Positions 26,534 through 41,975 of a DNA stretch of 64,000 bases are shown piece after piece. Position 1 is the stretch's first letter; the number at the start of each line of letters is the position of its first letter. The DNA lies in the NCBI GenBank assembly GCA_963966185.1, contig CAWZYM010000327.1:783501-847500 (forward strand), in the 5' to 3' direction. The DNA is from Rhabditoides inermis (Eukaryota; Nematoda; Chromadorea; Rhabditida; Rhabditidae). The translations under genes were made by a program, and so were the position numbers. The notes below the pieces were generated by a model, which was not told the origin of the DNA, did no database searches, and saw nothing but the letters and a program-made list of their open reading frames with translations.

Positions 26534-27374
26534 TGCCTGTAAGTGTAAAATGCTCTATGGTTTCCGTCCGTCCGTCCGTACGTCCATCGCTCTACCGCGC
26601 CAGCCACTACTCCTATCTAGCCAAACGTGACATCGATCCAATGGTCTCGGTTCCTAGATGCAGGATTCCAATTTTCAGCTCTTTATCTCTCATATCCGCG
26701 GAGCTATGAGCTCGAGAAACTCCGACGAAATAGCGCGTAATCAGAGAGAATCAGACAGAAAAGCAGCGAAATAGTGTGTAAGGTGACGAGACGGTTAGGT
26801 GGTTGAGCGGTTGCGTCGAGTAGACCTTACAAGAACGAGTACTGCGAATCGCAGACTTCAGCTATCGAGAAACGGTTTTGACGTCACTCCTCTACACTCC
26901 CTTACCTACAAATCTGCCCGAAATCGTTTTATAACTCTTTCTGGTTTCCTTTCACGAAGTGATTTAATCGAGGCGAGGCGACACCAAACATTTGTCGCGG
27001 GCTGTTCAAGAAAAGTAGGCAACCGTGTAAGATCTCCCTTTACTACAACATGCATATAGGTGGCCACTACACTTCTACCAAAATTTGCATCTTTTTGTGA
27101 CCTATGACGCCTGCGATCAGCGGATTCCTTTAATCGACGTCGTTTTATTGCCCCGCGACGAGAGAGTGTGGCGAGGTGAGAGTGCGCCAGCTGCCAGTCA
27201 GTCTGCTGTTAGAGAAAGAAACAGTAAATTGTGCAAATGAGCGAGAACATCACCATGCACTACGAAACAGCTCACCACACTCCAGCAAACTGTGCGAATT
27301 CTATTTTCTGAGCACATACAATAAAACATTACTATGTGCACTCACGTCATTCTATATTCAAGCAGGGAAGTGAG
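26534..27374 (+). mobile_element. E6a: truncated copy consisting of a core only
   Basis: Start and core match E4 and E7 almost base for base. The copy stops at GGGAAGTGAG, where E4 continues with GCGAGGCG, so the CT tract, monomers, tail and hairpin are missing. A second element start follows directly. Confidence 0.75.
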
Positions 27375-27420
27375 TGTAAGTGTAAAATGTAAGTTGCAGC
27401 GCCCGCTGCGCCGGCCAGTG
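27375..27420 (+). other. Double element start at the E6a/E6b fusion
   Basis: TGTAAGTGTAAAATG, the normal start of most copies, is followed by TAAGTTGCAGCGCCCGCTG and CGCCGGCCAG, the GC-rich start seen after H1 and H13, then TGTAAAATGCCCTATGG. Two alternative 5' ends are thus placed in series without an intervening hairpin. Confidence 0.75.
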
Positions 27421-28297
27421 TAAAATGCCCTATGGTTTCCGTCCGTCCGTCCGTACGTCCATCGCTCTACCGCGTCAGCCACTACTCCTATCTAGCCAAA
27501 CGTGACATCGATCCAATGGTCTCGGTCCCGAGATGCAGGATTCCAATTTTCAAATCTTTATCTCTCATATCCGCGGAGCTATAGGCTCAAGAAAGTCCGA
27601 CGAAATAGCGCGTAATCAGAGAGAGTCAGACAGAAAAGAGGCGAAATAGTGTGTCAGACTAAGAGACGGGTCACTGACGAATCGGCTGCGGCGAGTAGAC
27701 CTTACAAGAACGAGTACTGCGAATCGCAGACTCCAGCTTTCGAGAAACGGTTTTCACGTCACTCCTTTAGACTCCCTAATCTACAAATCTGCCCGATATC
27801 TTTTTATAACTCCTCCTGGTTTCTTTTCACGAAGTGATTTAATCGAGGCGAGGCGACACCAAACAATTGTCGCGGGCTGTTCAAGAAAACTAGGCAACCG
27901 TGTAAGATCTCCCTTTACTACAACATGCATATAGGTGGCCACTACACTTCTACCAATATTTGCATCTTTATGTGACCTCTGACGCCTGCTATCAGCGGAT
28001 TCCTGTAATCGACGTCGTTTTATTCCCCACGACAAGAGAGTGTGGCGAGGTGAGAGTGCGCCAGCTGCCAGTCTGTCTGCTGTTAGAGACAGAAACAGTA
28101 AATTGTGCAAATGAGAGAGAATATCACCGTGCACTACGAAACAATTCATTTCGTTCAAACAAACTATGCGAATCCTATATTCTGAGCATAGACATAAAAA
28201 TATTGTGAGGCGAGGCGAAAGAGTGAGACCGATCCAGCCGAGCTTATGCTACTCTGTAGTACGCGTTACCACTTCCTCTTCCCCTCAATCTCTATTT

Positions 28298-28300
<3 letters not shown>

Positions 28301-28346
<46 letters not shown>

Positions 28347-28360
28347 TTCTCTCTCTTTGT
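28301..28360 (+). repeat. First CT microsatellite of E6b
   Basis: About 45 bp of (CT)n with a TATCTTTCTTTCTCTC end, leading into TTGTCCCTAGATCTCC, a leader not seen in other copies. Confidence 0.85.
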
Positions 28361-28389
28361 CCCTAGATCTCCTCTCTCTCACTCGCTAA

Positions 28390-28670
28390 ATGATTATCGG
28401 TCAATTTAATAGACATTGGCAGCGGAGGCGCGCTTTCTATGATCATAGGCGAGTGTAGATAATTTATGATATTATATCAGTGATAACTAATAATTATCAA
28501 CCAGCTACTGATAGGATTTGACCGCGGAGGCGCGCGAAGCGTGCCGGAGCGGCTATCTATGATCATAGGCGAGAGTAGATATTTTATGATATTAGATCCG
28601 TGATAACTAATAATTGTCCACCAGCTACTGATAGGATTTGACCGCGGAGAGTGCCGGAGCGGCTATATGT
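28390..28670 (+). repeat. Intermediate B-prime units of E6b
   Basis: B-like units (TATTTTATGATATTAGATCCG, TAACTAATAATTGTC) that in part keep GCGAAGCGTGCCGGAGCGGC, the 10 bp missing from true 110-bp B units. They look ancestral to type B. Confidence 0.75.
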
Positions 28671-28713
28671 AGTACGCTCTACCACCTCCCTTTCTCATCC
28701 CTCTCTTCTTCGT

Positions 28714-28764
<51 letters not shown>

Positions 28765-28825
28765 ATTTTATGATATTAGATCAGTGATAACTAATAAATA
28801 ATAATTGTCAACCAGCTGCTGATAG
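28671..28825 (+). repeat. Second core end, CT tract and leader within E6b
   Basis: TATGTAGTACGCTCTACCAC and CATCCCTCTCTTCTTCGTC repeat the 3' end of an E4-type core, followed by (CT)n at 28716-28760 and a standard leader. It marks a recombination joint between two elements. Confidence 0.8.
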
Positions 28826-30452
<1,627 letters not shown>

Positions 30453-31357
30453 CCTGTAAGTGTAAAATGCTCTATGGTTTCCGTCCGTCCGTCCGTACGT
30501 CCATCGCTCTACCGCGCCAGCCACTACTCCTATCTAGCCAAACGTGACATCGATCCAATGGTCTCGGTTCCTAGATGCAGGATTCCAATTTTCAGCTCTT
30601 TATCTCTCATATCCGCGGAGCTATGAGCTCGAGAAACTCCGACGAAATAGCGCGTAATCAGAGAGAATCAGACAGAAAAGCAGCGAAATAGTGTGTAAGG
30701 TGACGAGACGGTTAGGTGGTTGAGCGGTTGCGTCGAGTAGACCTTACAAGAACGAGTACTGCGAATCGCAGACTTCAGCTATCGAGAAACGGTTTTGACG
30801 TCACTCCTCTACACTCCCTTACCTACAAATCTGCCCGAAATCGTTTTATAACTCTTTCTGGTTTCCTTTCACGAAGTGATTTAATCGAGGCGAGGCGACA
30901 CCAAACATTTGTCGCGGGCTGTTCAAGAAAAGTAGGCAACCGTGTAAGATCTCCCTTTACTACAACATGCATATAGGTGGCCACTACACTTCTACCAAAA
31001 TTTGCATCTTTTTGTGACCTATGACGCCTGCGATCAGCGGATTCCTTTAATCGACGTCGTTTTATTGCCCCGCGACGAGAGAGTGTGGCGAGGTGAGAGT
31101 GCGCCAGCTGCCAGTCAGTCTGCTGTTAGAGAAAGAAACAGTAAATTGTGCAAATGAGCGAGAACATCACCATGCACTACGAAACAGCTCACCACACTCC
31201 AGCAAACTGTGCGAATTCTATTTTCTGAGCACATACAATAAAACATTACTATGTGCACTCACGTCATTCTATATTCAAGCAGGGAAGTGAGGCGAGGCGA
31301 AAGAGTGCTACTATGTAGTACGCTCTACCACCTCCTCTTCTCATCCCTCTCTTCTTC

Positions 31358-31359
<2 letters not shown>

Positions 31360-31413
<54 letters not shown>
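31360..31413 (+). repeat. CT microsatellite of E7
   Basis: About 54 bp, similar in length and interruptions to E4, as expected for a recent duplicate. Confidence 0.9.
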
Positions 31414-31480
31414 TATATATTTTATGATATTAGATGAGTGATAACTAATAAATAATAATTGTCAACCAGCTGCTGATAGG

Positions 31481-33400
<1,920 letters not shown>

Positions 33401-34735
33401 TGATCTACTGATAGGCGTTGACCGCGGAGGCACGCGGCAGCGTGCCGGAGCGCCTTCTATGAGCATAGAAAATATTATATCTGTAGAGAAACAGTAACTG
33501 TCAACCAGCTACTGATAGACTGTGACACTTTCTAAATATTGATAATACTGTAGATTAAAAATAAGGGGAAAAAAGATCAATCTACTGGGAGACTCTGACA
33601 ACAGTACTTCTATTAGGAGCACAGCTCCTAATAACACTTCCAGAGAACATATCAAGTCAATCTATATAGCAATCGATAGATAATTTTCTCCTCTTTTCAA
33701 ACTTATATTTCTAGCGCGCGAAGCGCGCTAGTCTGGTGTAAGTGTAAAATGCCCTATGGTGTCTGTACGTCCATCGCTCTACCGCGTCACCCACAACTCC
33801 TATCTAGCCAAACGTGACATCGATCCGATGGTCTCGGTCCCGAGATGCAGGATTCCAATTTTCAGCTCGTTATCTCTCATATCCGCCGAGCTATAAGCTC
33901 CAGAAAGTCCGACGAAATAGCGCGTAATCAGAGAGAGTCAGACAGAAAAGCGGCGAAATAGTGTGTCAGATGAAGAGACGGGTCACTGGCGAATCGGCTG
34001 CGGCGAGTAGACCTTACAAGAACGAGTACTGCGAATCGCAGACTTCAGCTATCGAGAAACGGTTTCGACGTCACTCCTCTACACTCCCTCACCTACAAAT
34101 CTGCCCGTAATCTTTTTATAACTCCTCCTGGTTTCCTTTCACGAAGTGATTTAGTCGAGGCGAGGCGACACCAAACAGTTGTCGCGGGCTGTTCAAGAAA
34201 ACTAGGCAACCGTGTAAGGTCTCCCTTTACTACAACATGCAAATAGGTGGCCACTACACTTCTACCAAAATTTGCATCTTTTTGTGACCTCTGACGCTCG
34301 CTATCAATTAAATTCCTCTAATCGACGTCGTTTTATTGCCCCGCGACGAGAGAGTGTGGCGAGGTGAGAGTGCGCCAGCTGCCAGTCTGTCTGTTGTTAG
34401 AGAAAGAAACAGTAAATTGTGCAAATGAGCGAGAACAGCACCATGCACTACGAAACAGCTCACCACACTCCACAAACTGTGCAAATTCTATATTCTGAGC
34501 ACATACAATAAAACATTACTATATGCACTCACGCCATTGTATGCTCAATCAGGGAAGTGAGGCGAGGCGAAATACTATGTAACCTTCTTTTCCCATCCCT
34601 CTCCTTTTGTCATCCCTCTTTTTTCGTCTCTCTCTCTCTCTCTCGATTTTATAATATAATATAATACCAGTGATAACTATAAATTATATTTGCATCTCTA
34701 ATAAATAAAAATTGTCAACCAGCTACTGATAGGCT

Positions 34736-36975
34736 TTTCCCGCGGAGTGTGCCGGAGCGCTCTATATGTGCTTACGAGAGAGTGAAATATGAGAGAGTAG
34801 GAAAGAATGCATATCAGTATCAGTGTTCAATATACTCTTATTATTACTGATCTACTGATCGGCTTTGACCGCGGAGGCGCGCGAAGCGTGCCGGAGCGCC
34901 CTCTATGTGCTTACGAGAGAGTGAAATATCAGAGAGTCGGAGAGAATGCGTATCAGTAACAGTGATCAATATATTCTTATTATTACTGATCTACTGACTT
35001 TGACCGCGGAGGCGCGCGAAGCGTGCCGCAGCGCCTCCTATGTGCATCCGAGAGAGTGAAATATCAGACAGTCGGAGAGAATTCATATCAGTAACAGTGA
35101 TCAATATATTCTTATTATTACTGATCTACTGATAGACTTTGACCGCATAGGCGCGCGAAGCGTGCCGCAGCGCATCCTATGTGCATCCGAGAGAGTGAAA
35201 TATCAGACAGTCGGAGAGAATTCATATCAGTAACAGTGATCAATATATTCTTATTATTACTGATCTACTGATAGACTTTGACCGCGGAGGCGCGCGAAGC
35301 GTGCCGGAGCGCCTCCTATGTGCATCCGAGAGAGTGAATCATCAGAGAGTCGGAGAGAATGCTTATCAGTAACAGTGTTCAATATATTCTTATTATTACT
35401 GATCTACTGATAGACTTTGACCGCGGAGGCGCGCGAAGCGTGCCGGAGCGCCTCCTATGTGCATCCGAGAAAGTGAAATATGAGAGAGTCGGAGAGAATG
35501 CATATCAGTAACAGTGATCAATATATTTTTATTATTACTGATCTACTGATAGACTTTGACCGCGGAGGCGCGCGAAGCGTGCCGGAGCGCCTCCTATGTG
35601 CATCCGAGAGAGTGAAATATCAGAGAGTCGGAGATAATGCATATAAGTAACAGTGATCAATATATTCTTATTATTACTGATCTACTGATAGACTTTGAAC
35701 GCGAAGGCGCGCGAAGCGTGCCGGAGCGCCTCCTATGTGCATCCGAGAGAGTGAAATATCAGAGAGTCGGAGAGAATGCATATCAGTAACAGTGATCAAT
35801 ATATTCTTATTATTACTGATCTACTGATAGACTTTGACCGCGGAGGCGCGCGAAGCGTGCCGGAGCGCCTCCTATGTGCATCCGAGAGAGTGAAATATCA
35901 GAGAGTCGGAGATAATGCATATAAGTAACAGTGATCAATATATTCTTATTATTACTGATCTACTGATAGACTTTGAACGCGAAGGCGCGCGAAGCGTGCC
36001 GGAGCGCCTCCTATGTGCATCCGAGAGAGTGAAATATCAGAGAGTCGGAGAGAATGCATATCAGTAACAGTGATCAATATATTCTTATTATTACTGATCT
36101 ATTGATAGACTTTGACCGCGGAGGCGCGCGAAGCGTGCCGGAGCGCCCTCTATGTGCATACGAGAGAGATATCAAAGAGTCGGAGAAAATGCATATCAGT
36201 AACAGTGATCAATATATTCTTATTATTACTGATCTACTGATAGACTTTGACCGCGGAGGCGCGCAAAGCTTGCCGGAGCGCCTCCTATGTGCACCCGAGA
36301 GAGTGAGATATCAGAGAGTCGGAGAGAATGCATATCAGTAACAGTGATCAATATATTCTTATTATTACTGATCTACTGATAGACTTTGACCGCGGAGGCG
36401 CGCGAAGCGTGCCGGAGCGCCTTCTATGTGCATCCGAGAGAGTGAAATATCAGAGAGTCGGAGAGAATGCATATTAGTAACATTGATCAATATATTCTCA
36501 TTATTACTGATCTACTGATCGGCTTTGACCGCGGAGGCGCGCGAAGCGTGCCGGAGCGCTTTCTATGTGCATACGAGAAAGAGATCAGAGAGTCGGAGAA
36601 AATGCATATCAGTAACAGTGATCAATATATTCTTATTATTACTGATCTACTGATAGACTTTGACCGCGGAGGCGCGCAAAGCTTGCCGGAGCGCCTCCTA
36701 TGTGCATCCGAGAGAGTGAGATATCAGAGAGTCGGAGAGAATGCATATCAGTAACAGTGATCAATATATTCTTATTATTACTGATCTACTGATAGACTTT
36801 GACCGCGGAGGCGCGCGAAGCGTGCCGGAGCGCTTTCTATGTGCATACGAGAAAGAGATCAGAGAGTCGGAAAAAAGCATATCAGTATCAGTGATTATTA
36901 TATTGTGATTTTTTATTACTGATCTACTGATAGGCTCTGACAGCTAAGCGTGCCGGACCGCTTTCTATGAGCATA
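34736..36975 (+). repeat. Type A array of E8 (about 16 units) with a 413-bp repeat
   Basis: Mostly the CTCCTATGTGCATCCGAGAG subtype of E2 and E3. Near its end three-monomer blocks repeat at 413 bp (36054 and 36467), each containing a shortened unit (CGAGAGAGATATCAAAGAG or CGAGAAAGAGATCAGAGAG). An earlier two-unit repeat shares GACTTTGAACGCGAAGGCGC. Confidence 0.9.
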
Positions 36976-37224
36976 GTAAATACAGTCAACCAGATACTAT
37001 CAACGAGATAGACTGTGACACTTTCGAATTATTTGAAATTACTGAAAATAAAAAAAAGAAGATAAATAAAGATGAGTCATCTACTGGAAGACTGACAACA
37101 GCACTTCTAGCACAGCTCCTAATAGCACTTCCAGAGCACATATTAAGTCAATCTATATATCAATCGATAGATAATTTTTTCCTTTATTTTATACCTATGT
37201 TTCTAGCGCGCGAAGCGCGCTAGT
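36976..37224 (+). repeat. Tail of E8
   Basis: Follows a degenerate last unit (CTCTGACAGCTAAGCGTGCC). The AATATCTGTAGAAAAG part of other tails is missing here. Confidence 0.8.
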
Positions 37225-38116
37225 TGCCTGTGTGTGTAAAATGCCCTATGGTTTCCGTACGTCCATCGCTCTACCGCGCCACCCACTACTCCTATCTAGC
37301 CAAACGTGACATCGATTCGATGGTCTCGGTCCCGAGATGCAGGATTCCAATTTTCAGATCTTTATCTCTCATATCCGCGGAGCTATAAGCTCAAGAAGGT
37401 CCGACGAAATAGCGCGTAATCCGAGAGAGTCAGACAGAAAAGCAGCGAGATAGTGTGTCAGATGAAGAGACGGGTCACTGACGAATCGGGTGCGGCGAGT
37501 AGACCTTACAAGAACGAGTACTGCGAATCGCAGACTTCAGCTATCGAAAAACGGTTTCGACGTCACTCCTCTACACTCCCTCACCTACAAATCTGCCCGT
37601 AATCTTTTTATAAATCCTCCTGGTTTCCTTTCACGAAGTGATTTAGTCGAGGCGAGGCGACACCAAACAGTGGTCGCGGGCTGTTCAAGAAAACTAGGCA
37701 ACCGTGTAAGGTCTCCCTTTACTACAACATGCAAATAGGTGGCCACTACACTTCTACCAAAATTTGCATCTTTTTGTGACCTCTGACGCTCGCTATCAAT
37801 TAAATTCCTCTAATCGACGTCGTTTTATTGCCCCGCGACGAGAGAGTGTGGCGAGGTGAGAGTGCGCCAGCTGCCAGTCTGTCTGCTGTTAGAGAAAGAA
37901 ACAGTAAATTGTGCAAATGAGCGAGAACAGCACCATGCACTACGAAACAGCTCACCACACTCCACAAACTGTGCAAAGTCTATATTCTGAGCAAATACAA
38001 TACAAATATAACTGTATGCACTAACGACATTCTATATTCAATCAGGAAGTGAGGCGAGGCGAAATACTATGTAACCTTCTTTTCTCATCCCTCTCTTTTT
38101 CTCATCCCTCTTTTTT

Positions 38117-38118
38117 CG

Positions 38119-38149
<31 letters not shown>

Positions 38150-38173
38150 TTCTTATATCTCTCTCTCTCTCTC

Positions 38174-38209
<36 letters not shown>

Positions 38210-38218
38210 ATTTCTTTC

Positions 38219-38270
<52 letters not shown>

Positions 38271-38271
38271 A
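38117..38271 (+). repeat. CT microsatellite of E9
   Basis: About 155 bp with TTATATCTC, CGTCTTTC and GCTATTTCTTTCG interruptions. Confidence 0.95.
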
Positions 38272-38352
38272 TTTTATAATATGAGACCAGTGATAACTAT
38301 AAATTATATTTGTATCTCTAATAAATAAAAATTGTCAACCAGCTACTGATAG

Positions 38353-39782
38353 GCTTTTACCGCGGAGCGGAGTGTGCCGGAACGCATTCTGAGTGCATAC
38401 GAGAGAGTAAAAGATCAGAGAGTAGGAGAGAAGGCATATCAGTATCAGTGATCAGTATATTATTATAATTACTGATATACTGATGGGTTTTGACGGCGGA
38501 GGCGCGCGAAGCGTGCCGGAGCGCTTTCTATGTGCATACGAGAAAGTAAAAGATAAGAGAAATGGAGAAAACGCATATCAGTAGCAGTGATCAATGTTTT
38601 ATTATATATTACTGATCTACTGATCGACTTTGACCGCGGAGGCGCGCGGAGCGTGCCGGAGCGCTTTCTATGTGCATACGAGAGAGTGAAAGATAAAAGA
38701 GTTAGAGAAAATGCATATCAGTAGCAGTGATCAATATAGTCTTATTATTACTGATCTACTGATCGACTTTGACCGCGGAGGCGCGCGGAGCGTGCCGGAG
38801 CGCTATCTAAGTGCATACGAGAAAGTAAAAGATCAGAGAGTCGGAGAAAATGCATATCAGTAGCAGTGATCAATATAGTCTTATTATTACTGATCTACTG
38901 ATCGACTTTGACCGCGGAGGCGCGCGGAGCGTGCCGGAGCGCTTGCTAAGTGCATACGAGAAAGTAAAAGATCAGAGAGTCGGAGAAAATGCATACCAGT
39001 AGCAGTGATCAATATAGTCTTATTATTACTGATCTACTGATCGACTTTGACCGCGGAGGCGCGCGGAGCGTGCCGGAGCGCTTTCTTTGTGCATACGAGA
39101 AAGTAAAAGATCAGAGAGTCGGAGAAAATGCATATCAGTAGCAGTGATCAATATAGTCTTATTATTACTGATCTACTGATCGACTTTGACCGCGGAGGCG
39201 CGCGGAGCGTGCCGGAGCGCTTTCTAAGTGCATACGAGAAAGTAAAAGATCAGAGAGTCGGAGAAAATGCATATCAGTAGCAGTGATCAATATAGTCTTA
39301 TTATTACTGATCTACTGATCGACTTTGACCGCGGAGGCGCGCGGAGCGTGCCGGAGCGCTTTCTTTGTGCATACGAGAAAGTAAAAGATCAGAGAGTCGG
39401 AGAAAATGCATATCAGTAGCAGTGATCAATATAGTCTTATTATTACTGATCTACTGATCGACTTTGACCGCGGAGGGGGGCGGAGCGTGCAGGAGCGCTT
39501 TCTATGTGTATACGAGAAAGTAAAAGATCAGAGAGTCGGAGAAAATGCATATCAGTAGCAGTGATCAATATAGTCTTATTATTACTGATCTACTAATCGA
39601 TTTTGACCGCGGAGGCGCGCGGAGCGTGCCGGAGCGCTTTCTATGTGCATACGAGAGAGTAACTTATCAAAGAGTAGGAGAACATGCATATCAGTATCAG
39701 TGATCAATAAATAATTATAATTACTGATCTACTGATCGGCTTTGACCGCGGAGGCGCGCGAAGCGTGCCGGAGCGCCTTCTA
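38353..39782 (+). repeat. Type A array of E9 (about 10 units)
   Basis: Homogeneous TAGCAGTGATCAATATAGTC subtype with GATCGACTTTGACCGCGGAG. The AAGTGCATACGAG and TTTGTGCATACGAG variants alternate, suggesting dimers. One unit carries GGAGGGGGGCGGAGCGTGC, damaging its hairpin. Confidence 0.92.
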
Positions 39783-39842
39783 GAGCAAAGGAGAGAGAGA
39801 AAGAGACAGAAAGAGACAGAGAGACAGAGAGAGAGAGAAAGA

Positions 39843-39876
<34 letters not shown>

Positions 39877-39955
39877 AGCGGAGAAACGGAAAGTGTAGTT
39901 TAGTTATGACATAGTTATCACTCATATACCGATTGTCTTCGGCTGCATCTCGGAG
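39783..39955 (+). repeat. Full GA module in E9
   Basis: (GA)n/(GACA)n of about 100 bp, then the AAGCGGAGAAACGGAAAGTG to TCTTCGGCTGCATCTCGGAG block. It leads into GCGCTCTTCATGTGCATACG, resuming a monomer. Confidence 0.85.
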
Positions 39956-40500
39956 CGCTCTTCATGTGCATACGAAAGAGTAAAATATCAGAGAGTAGGA
40001 GAAAACGCATATCAGTAGCAGTGATAAAAATGTTATTATAATTACTGATCTACTGATCGGCTTTGACCGCGGAAGCGCGCGAAGCGTGCCGGAGCGCCTT
40101 CTAGAGCAAAGGAGAGAGAGCGAGAGAGAGAGAGAGAAGCGGAGAAACGAAAAGTGTAGTTTAGTTATAACATATTTATCACTCATATACCGATAGTCTT
40201 CGGCTGCATCTCGAAGCGCGAGAATCAAAAATTATCAACCAGCTACTCAGAGAGTAGAATAGATTCTATATCAGTATCAGTGATTAATAAATTATCATAA
40301 TTACTGATCTACTGATCGACTTTGACCGCGGAGGCGCGCGAAGCGTGCCGGAGCGCCCTCTATGTGCATACGAGAGAGTAAAATATCAGAGAGTAGGAGA
40401 AAGTGCATATCAGTATCAGTGATCATTTTATTATTATTTTTATTAGTGAAATACTCATAGGCTATGACCGCGGAGCGTGCCGGAGCGCCTTCTATGAGCA
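39956..40500 (+). repeat. Mixed type A units and second GA module of E9
   Basis: One monomer, then a short GA module (about 40101-40245) with the same CGAGAATC and GCTACT-CAGAGAG joints as in E5, then two monomers. The last unit lacks the GGCGCGC arm. Confidence 0.8.
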
Positions 40501-40759
40501 TAGTAAATATGACAGGAAAGCAGTCAAGAAGATACTATCAACCAGATAGACTGTGACACGTTCTAATTATTTAAAATTACTGAAAATAAAAAAGGAAATG
40601 AAAAAGATCAGTCATCTACTGGAAGACTGAAAACAGCACTTCTAGCACAGCTCCTAATAGCACTTCCAGAGCACATATCAAGTCAATCTATATAACAATC
40701 GATAGATAATTTTCTCCTCTATTTTATACCTATATTTCTAGCGCGCGAAGCGCGCTAGT
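40501..40759 (+). repeat. Tail of E9
   Basis: Standard tail with a shortened A-rich part (AAAAAAGGAAATGAAAAAG), ending at H10. Confidence 0.85.
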
Positions 40760-41644
40760 CTGGTGTAAGTGTAAAATGCCCTATGGTGTCTGTACGTCCA
40801 TCGCTCTACCGCGCCACCCACTACTCCTATCTAGCCAAACGTGACATCGATCCGATGGTCTCGGTCCCGAGATGCAGGATTCCAATTTTCAGCTCGTTAT
40901 CTCTCATATCCGCGGAGCTATAAGCTTCAGAAAGTCCGACGAAATAGCGCGTAATCAGAGAGAGTCAGACACAAAAGCGGCGAAATAGTGTGTCAGATGA
41001 AGAGACGGGTCACTGGCAAATCGGGTGCGGCGAGTAGACCTTACAAGAACGAGTACTGCGAATCGCAGACTTCAGCTATCGAAAAAAGGTTTTCACGTCA
41101 CTCCTCTAAACTCCCTCACCTACAAATCTGCCCGTAATCTTTTTATAAATCTTCCTGGTTTCCTTTCACGAAGTGATTTAGTCGAGGCGAGGCGACACCA
41201 AACAGTTGTCGCGGGCTGTTCAAGAAAACTAGGCAATCGTGTAAGGTCTCCATTTACTACAACATGCAAATAGGTGGCCACTACACTTCTACCAAAATTC
41301 GCATCTTTTTGTGACCTCTGACGCCTGCAATCAATTAAATTCCTCTAATCGACGTCGTTTTATTGCCCCGCGACGAGAGAGTGTGGCGAGGTGAGAGTGC
41401 GCCAGCTGCCAGTCTGTCTGATGTCAGAGAAAGAGACAGTCAATTGTGCAAATGAGCGAGAGTATCACCATGCACTACGAAACAGCTCACCACACTCCAA
41501 CAAACTATTTTCTGAGCACATACAATAAAACAATACTATATGCACTCACGTCATTCTATTATCAAAGATAGAAGTGAGGCGAGGCGAAATACTATGTAAC
41601 CTCCTTTTTCTCATCTCTCTCCTTTACTTATCCCTCTCTTCTCA

Positions 41645-41649
<5 letters not shown>

Positions 41650-41698
<49 letters not shown>

Positions 41699-41816
41699 CC
41701 TCTCTCCCTCTCTTCCTCTATCTCTCTCTTATATATTATGATTTTAGATTATTGATAACTATGAAGTCTACTGGGATCTAAAATAAATAATAATTGTCAA
41801 CCAGCTGCTCATCCCA

Positions 41817-41887
<71 letters not shown>

Positions 41888-41888
41888 G
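41650..41888 (+). repeat. Duplicated CT tracts of E10 with spacer
   Basis: CT tracts at 41650-41728 and 41818-41888 are separated by about 90 bp that resemble a leader (TATTATGATTTTAGATTATTG, AAGTCTACTGGGATC, ATTGTCAACCAGCTGCTC). The CT plus leader segment is itself becoming a tandem unit. Confidence 0.85.
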
Positions 41889-41975
41889 CTCGCTTAAATT
41901 TTATAATATAAGACCAGTAATAACTATAAAGTATATTTGTATCTCTAATAAATAAAAATTGTCAACCAGCTACTG

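Larger units (their letters stand above)
33733..37224 (+). mobile_element. E8: HINE-like element
   Basis: Starts with CTGGTGTAAGTGTAAAATGC; its microsatellite is GTCTGTACGTCC. The core 33745-34600 matches E10 to E12 in this region. CT tract of only about 16 bp (34629-34644). Type A array, then a tail shortened by loss of part of the A-rich segment, ending at H9 (37203-37223, loop GAA). Confidence 0.65.
37225..40759 (+). mobile_element. E9: HINE-like element with two GA modules
   Basis: Core 37237-38080, nearly identical to E1's, but the GCGACA dyad partner is changed to TGGTCGC. CT tract, leader 38272-38352, type A array, GA module, one short type A segment, a second truncated GA module, final type A units, tail and H10 (40738-40758, loop GAA). 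E9 shows what the E1 core looked like before insertion. Confidence 0.65.

Noticed and set aside
27781..28158. 125-codon minus-strand frame in the E6b core
   Set aside because: The frame is open only in this diverged copy; other cores have stops in it, and no recognisable motif is present.
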